NCBI RefSeq assembly: GCF_019429335.1 | Contig: NZ_JAHYJB010000003.1 | Span: 50,769 to 114,768 of the forward strand | Source of the DNA: Sulfurimonas sp. | GTDB taxonomy: Bacteria > Campylobacterota > Campylobacteria > Campylobacterales > Sulfurimonadaceae | Length of the DNA stretch: 64,000 bases | Direction: 5' to 3' | In this document: piece by piece, positions 30,615 through 39,327 of the stretch | Layout: the number at the start of each line of letters is the position of its first letter | Numbering within the stretch: the stretch's first letter is position 1 | Made by a program: the position numbers and the translations under genes | Notes under the pieces: model-generated | What the model was told of the DNA's origin: nothing | The model's input: only the letters and a program-made list of their open reading frames with translations | The model's database searches: none

Positions 30615-31290
30615 TTGGCTATTTGCGACAATCATAATTGTAACTTCGCTTTCATTTATGATTTTGACTTTTTATCTTTTCCCAAGACCATACGCCAGAA
30701 AAATTTCTGCTTGGCTAATCAGACTTAGTATATTTTTCAGAGTTGAGATTAAAGGCAAAGAGGACCCTGATGCCCAGATGTTTCTACTTAATCATCAAAG
30801 TGATTTAGATATTGCCATTATGGAGACGATAACAAAGAGAAATCTTGCATGGGTTGCAAAAAAAGAGCTCTTCGATATACCTTTTTTCGGTCTTGCTCTG
30901 AAGCTGCCGCAAGATATTGCAGTTGAGAGGGAGAGTAAAACATCACTTATAAAGCTACTAAAAGATGCCAAACATGTACTTAAAACAAACAGAGCTATAA
31001 CTATGTTTCCCGAGGGCACACGCTCTGCAAAGGATGTAATGCTTCCTTTTAAATCCGGCGCAAAATTAGTAGCCGACGCTAACGCTCTTCGTGTGCAGCC
31101 TATTGTAATTTTACAGAGTTCAAAATACTACAATATGAAGAAGTTTTACTATATGCCTGGTAAGATTACCGTAGTTTTTATGGAATCTTTTGTTGCCGAT
31201 AAAAGTGACAGTAATTGGCTGAGTGATTTAAGAATTAAAATGCAAAAAGTGTATGACGATGAGCTGGCAGACAATACTAGCAATAGGTAG
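30592..31290 (+). CDS. plsC: 1-acyl-sn-glycerol-3-phosphate acyltransferase
   Basis: NHQSDLD (HX4D-type), MFPEGTRS. Confidence 0.95.
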   Translation: MKIFAHINWLFATIIIVTSLSFMILTFYLFPRPYARKISAWLIRLSIFFRVEIKGKEDPDAQMFLLNHQSDLDIAIMETITKRNLAWVAKKELFDIPFFGLALKLPQDIAVERESKTSLIKLLKDAKHVLKTNRAITMFPEGTRSAKDVMLPFKSGAKLVADANALRVQPIVILQSSKYYNMKKFYYMPGKITVVFMESFVADKSDSNWLSDLRIKMQKVYDDELADNTSNR

Positions 31291-31648
31291 CGGCGGTTTT
31301 ATCGGCGCTGTGCTTAGAGCCTACCTAAACGGTCTTATTTCTCATAAAATCCCGCATGATTTGCCATATGGAACGCTTGGTGTAAACCTTATAGGCAGTT
31401 TTATAATGGGGCTTTTGATAGCCTACTTTATGCACACAACCATCTTTTCTCTACATGTAAAGTCTTTTTTATCGACCGGGATTTTAGGAGCGCTTACGAC
31501 CTACTCCACGTTTGCGATAGAGAGCTTTTTTCTCCTCAACAGCGGACATATCGCTTTGGCTCTTGCAAATATCTCTCTAAACGCTTTTGGCTCTATTTTT
31601 ATGGCTGGCGGCGGTTTTTATCTGGCAAAATATTTTCTCAAAGCATAA
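31259..31648 (+). CDS. crcB: CrcB/Fluc-type fluoride channel
   Basis: GSGGFIGAVLRAYL, PYGTLGVNLIGSFIMGLL, STGILGALTTYSTFAIE. Confidence 0.94.
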   Translation: MSWQTILAIGSGGFIGAVLRAYLNGLISHKIPHDLPYGTLGVNLIGSFIMGLLIAYFMHTTIFSLHVKSFLSTGILGALTTYSTFAIESFFLLNSGHIALALANISLNAFGSIFMAGGGFYLAKYFLKA

Positions 31649-32207
31649 TAATCTCATCCGCACACCATTTAGCAAGGTCAAGATCGTGCGTAATAAGAAG
31701 CATTCCCATTCTATCGAGATGTTTTACAAGCATACCCATAACCTCCAGCTGAATAACATTATCAAGTGCTGAAGTAGGCTCATCAAGCAGAAGCAAATCA
31801 GGTTTCATAAGCATAGCACGAAGGATGGAAGCGCGCTGAAGCTGTCCGCCCGAGAGTTCATGCGGAAGTTTTAAAAGCAGTTCGTAATCGAGGTTTATTC
31901 TATTTAGGTAGATATCCATCTCATCAAGTTTTGCCACATCTTTTATCTGATTTAAAAGCGTATAACTTGGATGAAAAGAGCTGTATGGGTCTTGAAACAC
32001 CTCAGAACTAAAAGAGGTTCTAATACTCCCTTTAAGCGGTTTAAGGTTGCCGAGTATCAGCTCAAAAACTGTGCTCTTGCCTGCCCCGCTCGCTCCGACT
32101 ATCGCTTTTATCTCCCCTTTTTTAAGAGAAAACGAGAGGTTCTCAAAAAGCAGACTATCCTTTTTATACCCAAAAGAGAGATTGGCGACCTCTAGCACAC
32201 TGCTCAA
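31638..32207 (-). CDS. ABC transporter ATP-binding protein (short, NikE/DppF-like)
   Basis: GASGAGKST, ELSGGQLQRASILRAM, LLLLDEPTSALD; 189 aa. Confidence 0.85.
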   Translation of the reverse strand: MSSVLEVANLSFGYKKDSLLFENLSFSLKKGEIKAIVGASGAGKSTVFELILGNLKPLKGSIRTSFSSEVFQDPYSSFHPSYTLLNQIKDVAKLDEMDIYLNRINLDYELLLKLPHELSGGQLQRASILRAMLMKPDLLLLDEPTSALDNVIQLEVMGMLVKHLDRMGMLLITHDLDLAKWCADEIIML

Positions 32208-32210
32208 CTA

Positions 32211-32903
32211 CTATCTCTTGTTTAGCGCTAAATATAGTTTCGTGAGCTCTTTGTAGAGTTCGCTCGGAGATACACTGCTGTTCTCCTCCAAAACTCTCTT
32301 CATAACGACATTATCCTCTTCACTGCCCCAAATCTTGATATATGAACCGTCTTTGTAGCCGTTGTCCTGTCTGAACTGGTTTAGGATATTTTTGCCGACA
32401 TAGAGCTTATAGAGGCTCTCTAAATCAAGCCCGCTCATAACAACCAAATCAAAAAAGTCTGATATCATCTTCTCTAGATTCAGTTCTCCATGTGAAAGCG
32501 TATCAAGCATAATAGACTCGATTTTTTCTATAACCTCGGCCTGAGAAGCAAATAGGGTGTTTTTTCTATCAATTTTGGCAAAGCTCTCCAGCTCAGATAT
32601 ATTTTGTGCCAAGTCATCAATATGCCCCCTGCGAGTTTGAACATAGTTCTCTATCGCCAAACTCATAATAAAGTGCCAAACATCTACAACTTCTATCTGC
32701 AGATTATCCCAGTCAGCCTCTTGATCTATGTTTTTCCAGTGCTTCCAAGTAAAGCTGTCAATCATCTCCGCGCACTCCATATAGATGCATCGTTTCCAGT
32801 TGATAACCTTGTCGTTTTTTGTAATCCCGCTTGTCCAATCAGCGCCGTTTGTAGCCTCGTTCAAATCGGCTTGCAGCTGTAACATTAAAAGTATTTTATC
32901 CAT
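32211..32903 (-). CDS. dut: dUTPase, dimeric type
   Basis: MDKILLMLQLQADLNEATNGADWTSG, EMIDSFTWKHWKNID, EVVDVWHFIMSL. Confidence 0.9.
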   Translation of the reverse strand: MDKILLMLQLQADLNEATNGADWTSGITKNDKVINWKRCIYMECAEMIDSFTWKHWKNIDQEADWDNLQIEVVDVWHFIMSLAIENYVQTRRGHIDDLAQNISELESFAKIDRKNTLFASQAEVIEKIESIMLDTLSHGELNLEKMISDFFDLVVMSGLDLESLYKLYVGKNILNQFRQDNGYKDGSYIKIWGSEEDNVVMKRVLEENSSVSPSELYKELTKLYLALNKR

Positions 32904-32977
32904 ACGCTTCTCTCTAAAATTTAATTCGCCTATTGTACCAAATATGCTAAAATATGACACTTAAAACCGAGATATAT

Positions 32978-33151
32978 ATGAAAAGAATTAATTGCAGAAA
33001 ATGTGAATACTATTTTGTTACATGGGAAGCCAAAAGACCTCACGGCTGCAGAGCATACGGATTTAAATCGCCTCAAATCCCGTCTCTGCTTGTTTTCCAA
33101 AGCAGCGGAAGTGATTGCACGATGTTTAAAGAAAAGATTGTGTCCAAATAA
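32978..33151 (+). CDS. Small Cys-containing protein of unknown function
   Basis: MKRINCRKCEYYFVTWEAKRPHGCRAYGFKSPQIPS; CxxC plus C. Confidence 0.7.
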   Translation: MKRINCRKCEYYFVTWEAKRPHGCRAYGFKSPQIPSLLVFQSSGSDCTMFKEKIVSK

Positions 33152-33551
33152 TTTTTTTGCCAAACCCCAGAGTGTTGTCGGTTAGTTTAAAGTAGTCTAT
33201 TTTTATCTCCCAAAGTTTCGGATTCGTAGCCAGCGCATACGGAAAATTCTTGAAATATAGCTTTTTTAAAGCCTCATCATGAGTCTCTAAAAACTCGCCT
33301 CTAAACTGAACTCCCTCGATTTTGCCGACTATTTTTGTCTCCAAAACAACCGTTCCTGCAACTCTTTGATTTTTTGAGATGTTTTTTATATGCTCTGTCT
33401 CATCGCTGCTTGCTACGACGAAGGAGATTTTTTCAGCGTCAAATACGTAAAAAAGATTGCATGCGCTAAGTTCAAAACCATCACTGGTTGCTAGAGTAAG
33501 CACATGATGTTTTGATAAAAAAGAGGCTATCTTTTTAAGGTTATCTTGCAC
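33126..33551 (-). CDS. Pyridoxamine 5'-phosphate oxidase-like (FMN-binding split barrel) protein
   Basis: HHVLTLATSDGFELSACNLFYVFDAEKISFVVAS pattern. Confidence 0.75.
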   Translation of the reverse strand: MQDNLKKIASFLSKHHVLTLATSDGFELSACNLFYVFDAEKISFVVASSDETEHIKNISKNQRVAGTVVLETKIVGKIEGVQFRGEFLETHDEALKKLYFKNFPYALATNPKLWEIKIDYFKLTDNTLGFGKKIIWTQSFL

Positions 33552-33777
33552 TGAAATTCTTATAAAGACGCTTTTCCAAATCTTCTAAAGAGCTAATCTC
33601 TCTCTTGTTTAGCATCAGAAGCGCAGTTTCATCGTTAGCCATCGTCTCATACATCTCTTTTGGCGACGTCATCTTGTAGTGGCTTTTTAAAAAATCCAAC
33701 AAAATCTCGAAATTGTCATTTTTTTTCTCGCTGTATTGTTTAAAAAATTTAAAATCATCCCAATTTATCTCAATCAA
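33541..33777 (-). CDS. Small protein of unknown function
   Basis: 78 aa, overlaps and is codirectional with neighbours. Confidence 0.55.
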   Translation of the reverse strand: MIEINWDDFKFFKQYSEKKNDNFEILLDFLKSHYKMTSPKEMYETMANDETALLMLNKREISSLEDLEKRLYKNFSAR

Positions 33778-33779
33778 TG

Positions 33780-34970
33780 CTATCTCCCAAAATTTTTCAG
33801 TGCTTTTTCTAGTTTCTCTATCAGTTGTGACATTTTAGCAGAAGAGATGGCAAAGTTCAACCTCATAAAACCGCTCCCTTCCCTGCCAAAACTAATCCCC
33901 GCACTTAGTCCAATCCCCGCTTCTTGAACAAAAAAATCCCGCAGCTCCTTATCGCGAAGCCCCAAACCTCTGCAATCAAGCCAAGCCAAATAAGTAGCCT
34001 CTATGGGAGTGATTTTTATAGGATATTTGTCGCACAACTCTTTTAACATGTAGAAATTTTTTGCAAGATGTATCTTTAGCTCTTCAAGCCATATTTTGCC
34101 CTCTTTGTAAGCTGCTTCAAAAGCTACATGTGAGAGCGAACTTCCGTTGGCAAAGTGGATACGGTTATAGACTTTTAAAAATTTCTCTCTCAGCTCTTTA
34201 TTTGGTACGGCGACACTGCTTATAGCAAAGCCAGCCATATTAAAACTCTTTCCTACACCGATAGCCGTAACCGTTATATCTCTCGCCTCTTTGTTTAGCG
34301 AAGCAAAAGGAACATGTAGATTTGGCGCATAAACCAAATCGCTATGAATCTCATCGCTAAATACGACTATGTTATGCTTCAAACATAGCTCTAAAATCTC
34401 CTCCAACTCCTCTTTTTTCCAAACTCGCCCGACTGGGTTATGCGGAGAGCATAGAAGCAGAAGTTTGGTTTTCTCATCTATCTTTGATTTTAAATCTTCT
34501 ATGTCAAATGTATAACTTCCGTCTTCTCTCTGTTTGAGAGGATTTTTCAAAAGCTCTCTCTTATGCTCCATTACACTGTGAAAAAACGGCGGATATACCG
34601 GAGTTTGAACTATGACTTTATCGCCCTTCTCGGTAAATGCCTCTATGGCGACGTTCATACTCGCAACCACCGAGTGCGAATAGAGCATATCTTCTAAGGC
34701 AAACTCTACTCTGTGCTCGTTTTTCATCCACTCTATCTGGGCAATAAACATACTTGGCGGCACCTCCTCATACCCTATGACTGGATGTTCAAGGCGTTTT
34801 TTTACTGCTTCAATCACAAAATCAGGAGTGTCTATATCCATATCCGCAACCCAGAGAGGCATAACATCGTTTGTGCCAAAAAGCTTCTCTCGAAGAACGT
34901 ACTTCTCCGCGTTTGTGTTTTCTCTACATGCAGAGGTTGAAAAATGGTATTTATTTTTTTGATTTTTCAT
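33780..34970 (-). CDS. MalY/PatB-type PLP aminotransferase / C-S lyase
   Basis: PLWVADMDIDTPDFV, SPHNPVGRVW, SDEIHSDLVY, GVGKSFNMAGF. Confidence 0.92.
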   Translation of the reverse strand: MKNQKNKYHFSTSACRENTNAEKYVLREKLFGTNDVMPLWVADMDIDTPDFVIEAVKKRLEHPVIGYEEVPPSMFIAQIEWMKNEHRVEFALEDMLYSHSVVASMNVAIEAFTEKGDKVIVQTPVYPPFFHSVMEHKRELLKNPLKQREDGSYTFDIEDLKSKIDEKTKLLLLCSPHNPVGRVWKKEELEEILELCLKHNIVVFSDEIHSDLVYAPNLHVPFASLNKEARDITVTAIGVGKSFNMAGFAISSVAVPNKELREKFLKVYNRIHFANGSSLSHVAFEAAYKEGKIWLEELKIHLAKNFYMLKELCDKYPIKITPIEATYLAWLDCRGLGLRDKELRDFFVQEAGIGLSAGISFGREGSGFMRLNFAISSAKMSQLIEKLEKALKNFGR

Positions 34971-35016
34971 GAATATACTATCTGATTAACGTAAATAATA
35001 GTAATATTCCCATTTA

Positions 35017-35760
35017 TTACATGTTCTCAAAAAATATTTTAATTACTTCATGTTTTAATTCTTCAAAATCAATTGTATAATCAAAATCTTTTTCCAACCC
35101 TATATTAACTACATTGATAAAATTTTCTTTTGTATAGTTTCCATAACAATTTTTATAATCTATTTCAATAGAATCTAATTTTGAAATTAAACATATTGCT
35201 TGATATGCTTTATCCGATACGCTTGTTTTATTATTTGGATGGGCTCGATAAAAATGTTGATTTGGAGTTATAGCAATAATATTTTCAGCCATATCTGCTA
35301 ATTCTGGAAATTTAGATGATAAAAAAATATGATGTGCTTGTGTTGCAGGATATGAATTAAATCTGTGAATTTCACTATAAGGGTGAATAGTTTTAACAAA
35401 TCTTTTTGCTTTTTCGATTTGGTATTTATAAAATTTATCATTATCAATTTCTTTTTCAAAAAATTGAACATTAAACTCTTCCCTTGTAAGAGATTTATCT
35501 TTTCTAATATCTCTCCAATTTGGTCTATTATAAAGTAAATCATTGTAATTTATTTCAGCAACTTCACCTGATTTACTACCAAATTTTTTATATTTAAAAC
35601 ATAATGTATTCAGCATCGGATTAAATATTCTTATTGGCTCTTTATCTTTAGTGATTTTTGTATATTTTTTAATAAATACTAAATAATTATTTCGTAATTC
35701 ATAAAGTGAATCTTTATCTTGTATTTTAAAAAAAAGTATCAAAATATTTCCATATATCAC
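35017..35760 (-). CDS. HNH/His-Me finger-like restriction endonuclease, C-terminal portion (probable frameshifted gene with 35726-36187)
   Basis: PATQAHHIFLSSKFPELADMAENIIAITPNQHFYRAHPNN resembles a bba-Me finger core; adjacent to MTase; frames join cleanly if the 8-nt homopolymer at 35728-35735 loses 1 nt. Confidence 0.7.
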   Translation of the reverse strand: MIYGNILILFFKIQDKDSLYELRNNYLVFIKKYTKITKDKEPIRIFNPMLNTLCFKYKKFGSKSGEVAEINYNDLLYNRPNWRDIRKDKSLTREEFNVQFFEKEIDNDKFYKYQIEKAKRFVKTIHPYSEIHRFNSYPATQAHHIFLSSKFPELADMAENIIAITPNQHFYRAHPNNKTSVSDKAYQAICLISKLDSIEIDYKNCYGNYTKENFINVVNIGLEKDFDYTIDFEELKHEVIKIFFENM

Positions 35761-36187
35761 TATCTTTTAAAACTTTTTCAAGATATATTGATAAAAAATA
35801 AAAAGCATTTCTATCTCTTAAAGATATATACTCTATAAATTCTTTATTTACAACTATATATTTATATGGTTTTTTATCTCTATTTTCATTAATTAAACCA
35901 GAATAAGCCAGCATTTTCAGTGGCTGTGAAAAAAATTTATCATATTCCTTTTCTGCTTTTTTGACTTCTGGCTTATTAAATATTTCTGTAACTAATTCAT
36001 TTGAATAGGAACAAAATCGTATATCATTAACTGTAAAAGTATTTTCATCTTTTATACAATTAAGAATACATTCACAAACTGCACTTAATACATCAGGCTG
36101 AACTTTTTGATCAAAAAACCTCGCACTCCTAGTTTTTCTAATATCCAAATCTTTATTGTGAAAATATTCTTGTATTTCAGCTCTCAT
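35726..36187 (-). CDS. N-terminal portion of the same putative restriction endonuclease
   Basis: Ends ...DIWKYFDTFF* exactly in the T8 run (minus strand); next frame continues KIQDKDSLYELRNNYLVFIKK. Confidence 0.65.
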   Translation of the reverse strand: MRAEIQEYFHNKDLDIRKTRSARFFDQKVQPDVLSAVCECILNCIKDENTFTVNDIRFCSYSNELVTEIFNKPEVKKAEKEYDKFFSQPLKMLAYSGLINENRDKKPYKYIVVNKEFIEYISLRDRNAFYFLSIYLEKVLKDSDIWKYFDTFF

Positions 36188-36190
36188 AAT

Positions 36191-36574
36191 TTAATTTGGT
36201 AAACCTAAACCTATATCAAAATCACCAATATAGTTAGTAGGAATATTTCCACGAACTATATTAACATTCTGTATCTTGCCATTAATAAATCCATAATTTT
36301 GATATAAATTACATAAAAATTCATTACAATTTGTTCTATGTTGAATATTTCCATTTCCTGCTGTTAAACTAAAGTAACCTGGTATAGACGGATTAGTTTG
36401 ATAAAAATGAATTCTTCCTTCACTTCCCCAAGCACCTTGATTTTGGTTGTTTTCCCAATTTAAACTAGTAGAATTATTATTCCTAGCTAAATAACCTAAA
36501 GCTTGATAGTATTCACTTTCAGAATTAAATCGAATTTGTGCTGGATTATTTGTTCCAAAACTTGATTGATACAT
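36191..36574 (-). CDS. Uncharacterised 127-aa protein within the R-M-like operon
   Basis: Good SD (AAAAAGGAAAAGAATG); 3-nt gap to the following ORF; Asn/Gly-rich, no family recognised. Confidence 0.7.
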   Translation of the reverse strand: MYQSSFGTNNPAQIRFNSESEYYQALGYLARNNNSTSLNWENNQNQGAWGSEGRIHFYQTNPSIPGYFSLTAGNGNIQHRTNCNEFLCNLYQNYGFINGKIQNVNIVRGNIPTNYIGDFDIGLGLPN

Positions 36575-36613
36575 TCTTTTCCTTTTTAAATAAATTTACA
36601 ACATTAATATTAC

Positions 36614-39100
36614 TTATTTAAACTTAAGTAATCCAAAAAACTTTACTGAATTATTATCTATATTTAAAGACCTAGTGCCTCTATTTCTTGCAATTTTATA
36701 ATATTCAGTAAATTCTTCACTACTATAATAATTTAAATGTTCTTGTGTTATATTAATACCATCTTTTGCTTTTAATAGGGCAACGGAACCATCTGCAATA
36801 CTGTTTTTTGGTAAAAAAGTTGCTCTTGGGTAGTATGTCAAATTTGGCACTAAAACAATATCGTTCTGATTAAGATATTTTGATACCACAAAACTATCTA
36901 TTTCATCCATAAAACAATCATAACTTTCTATATCTTTTATTTTATTGTTATCTATATTTCTTGATTTCAAAACTCTAAACTTTCCACTGCTTAAAGTATG
37001 TTTTTTTGTAATTTGCCTATCTCTAAATGTTTCAAATATATCAAGTTCCATTTTTTCAGCAATAAGATCAAAAAACTCATTTCTATATATTAGCCAGTAG
37101 GGAAATTCTTTTGAAAATATATAGTCTTTATTTTGATAAATAAGAGTATTGGTAATATAACTTTCTATTTTCATCTGCTCAAGTTTTTCTTTTTTATATG
37201 TATCAAGTAAAAAGCTTATTGTTTCAATTTTTACACCTTTAAAAGCTTTCTCTCCATAATCGGTAAGAGAGTGGAGATTATTTTTTTCTAACATCTTTCT
37301 TGTTTCATTAAATTCAGGTGCATTAATCAAACTTTTTGGAACAATCAAGGAAACATATTTACCTAGTTTTATGGATTTTTCAATAAAAAATGAAAATAGA
37401 TTATTTGTATCTTTGTTTTGAGAGACTGATTTATATGATTCCAATAAAGATTTTTCATTTATAACTTTTCCATAGGGTGGATTACCTATTACTAAGTCAT
37501 AAGAATATTCATTAGCCCATAATAAAAAATCCTCATTTATAAAATTAATAATGATATTTTTTGGTACTTTTGTTTTTTCTAGTAGCAGTTTCAATATCCC
37601 AAGTGAATTTTTATCAATATCAACTACATCTAAAATAACTTTTGGAATGTTTTTGTATTTTTTAAATAGTAAAGGCAAAAAGTTTCCTATACCAACAGAG
37701 GGTTCAAGTATTTTAATAGATTTTTTGTTATCAAAACTAGGTAATTTAGAAATAACATTAAAAACTATATCTTCTCTTGTAAAATATGCTTTTGTCTCAC
37801 TTCTATTTACATTAGATAATTCAGCAATATTATAAAGAGTATTCATATCGCATTTAAGAGGATTGTCTTTTATAAAATTTTTTAATATATTTAAATCTAG
37901 CAGATTGTATTCTTGTATAGTTTTATTTATTTCATTAATAGATAAAACTTTTTGATTTAAAACTTTTTTAATATTTTGTGCAATTTGCTCAAATATTTTA
38001 GTTGGTACTGCTTCACCGATACAATGTCTTATATTTAATTCTTCTTGTTTTAAAAACTTTTTCTTTTCTTCATTTGATAAATTATTTAATGCTTCAAATT
38101 CAATATTTGACCATTTAAATTCATTAGGGATAGTCATCATACGCATAAGTTCTCTTATACTAAATACTCTGTTATCGGAGGGATGAATTGTATTTTGACT
38201 TGCTAAAATATCATTTCTTGTGTGAATACAAGGTGCAACTTTATCCCAATACCATCTTGCGTATTTATCACCATTTTTATTTTTGTTAAAAACCATCTTT
38301 CCATTAATAATTTTGTGTGGTATTCGCTCTACTTCAATATTGCTAAATGCTGATTGCCCTTCTTTTATAGTTTCTATCCAAGGCAACATTTTTTCATCAA
38401 AACTCCTGCAAGAGTGGAAAATATCATCTTTAGAGATTTCTCCCATAATTTTTAATGATGGTAAGTCTGATATTAAATGTTTTAATATTTTTGCTTTTTG
38501 TTCTTTTGGAAAAAGTTGATGTGGGCTTACATTTATTAAATCTTTTCTAACACCGATAACTAAAGTTCTTGTTCTACTTGATTGAGCACCATAATCTTTA
38601 AAATTTATTACTTTTGATAAAATGTTGTATGTCCCACCAAGATTTGAGTCTATAGCTTCTTTAATAGATTTTTCAATATTGTCTACATCAGTACAAAGAG
38701 TATTTAAAAAAGCTCTTACATTTTCAAAAATAAAAAATTTTGGTTTAATTTGACTAACTATTTTAATAGATTCTACTACTAAGGAATTTCTTTTGATTTC
38801 ATTATTTTTTTTATGATTTGCAACAGACATCCCTTGGCACGGGGGAGTGGCTATTAAAACATCTAAATCGTTTACATTATTATTTTCTAATTCTCTGTAA
38901 ATTTTATCTTGTATTTCTCGCTCTGATAAATCACCTTGTATATATCCAGTACTAAATTCACACTTATTATTAAACTGTTGTATCTTAATTCTTTTACTAA
39001 GGTATTCATTTGTTGCAACACATTTAAAACCTTGTTGCTTAAATCCGTAACATCCAATACCTGCACTACTGAAAAGAGAGACATAATTTAATAATTTCAT
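36614..39100 (-). CDS. Fused DNA methyltransferase: C5-cytosine MTase (N-terminal) plus N6-adenine MTase (C-terminal)
   Basis: m5C motifs FSSAGIGCYGF (I), ATPPCQGMS (IV), FIFENVRAF (VI), SSRTRTLVIGVR (VIII), IGEAVP (X); then m6A motifs ILEPSVGIGNFLP (I) and DLVIGNPPYG (IV). Confidence 0.92.
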   Translation of the reverse strand: MKLLNYVSLFSSAGIGCYGFKQQGFKCVATNEYLSKRIKIQQFNNKCEFSTGYIQGDLSEREIQDKIYRELENNNVNDLDVLIATPPCQGMSVANHKKNNEIKRNSLVVESIKIVSQIKPKFFIFENVRAFLNTLCTDVDNIEKSIKEAIDSNLGGTYNILSKVINFKDYGAQSSRTRTLVIGVRKDLINVSPHQLFPKEQKAKILKHLISDLPSLKIMGEISKDDIFHSCRSFDEKMLPWIETIKEGQSAFSNIEVERIPHKIINGKMVFNKNKNGDKYARWYWDKVAPCIHTRNDILASQNTIHPSDNRVFSIRELMRMMTIPNEFKWSNIEFEALNNLSNEEKKKFLKQEELNIRHCIGEAVPTKIFEQIAQNIKKVLNQKVLSINEINKTIQEYNLLDLNILKNFIKDNPLKCDMNTLYNIAELSNVNRSETKAYFTREDIVFNVISKLPSFDNKKSIKILEPSVGIGNFLPLLFKKYKNIPKVILDVVDIDKNSLGILKLLLEKTKVPKNIIINFINEDFLLWANEYSYDLVIGNPPYGKVINEKSLLESYKSVSQNKDTNNLFSFFIEKSIKLGKYVSLIVPKSLINAPEFNETRKMLEKNNLHSLTDYGEKAFKGVKIETISFLLDTYKKEKLEQMKIESYITNTLIYQNKDYIFSKEFPYWLIYRNEFFDLIAEKMELDIFETFRDRQITKKHTLSSGKFRVLKSRNIDNNKIKDIESYDCFMDEIDSFVVSKYLNQNDIVLVPNLTYYPRATFLPKNSIADGSVALLKAKDGINITQEHLNYYSSEEFTEYYKIARNRGTRSLNIDNNSVKFFGLLKFK

Positions 39101-39327
39101 TAAAACTCCATATTTTATACTTTTTATTACTGTATTCCATATAACTAATTTCTCAACGAGTTAGTTGTTTACTCTCATTTGATTATTATTTGCCATACTT
39201 AGAAAAACTTTGATTATATTAGACAACTTTTGACCTCCGCTCTTTATTTTTAAAATTATAACTTTTTATGCTTACATATATTACTTTCTTTTTATATGAG
39301 AACAATAAAATATGTCATTTTGCAATA

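Noticed and set aside
31638-32207. Truncated ABC ATPase pseudogene
   Set aside because: Short but contains Walker A, signature, Walker B and H-loop in order; probably an intact short ATPase.
35017-39100. Classical prophage or transposon carrying the R-M genes
   Set aside because: No integrase, transposase, tRNA target or clear terminal repeats recognised at the edges.
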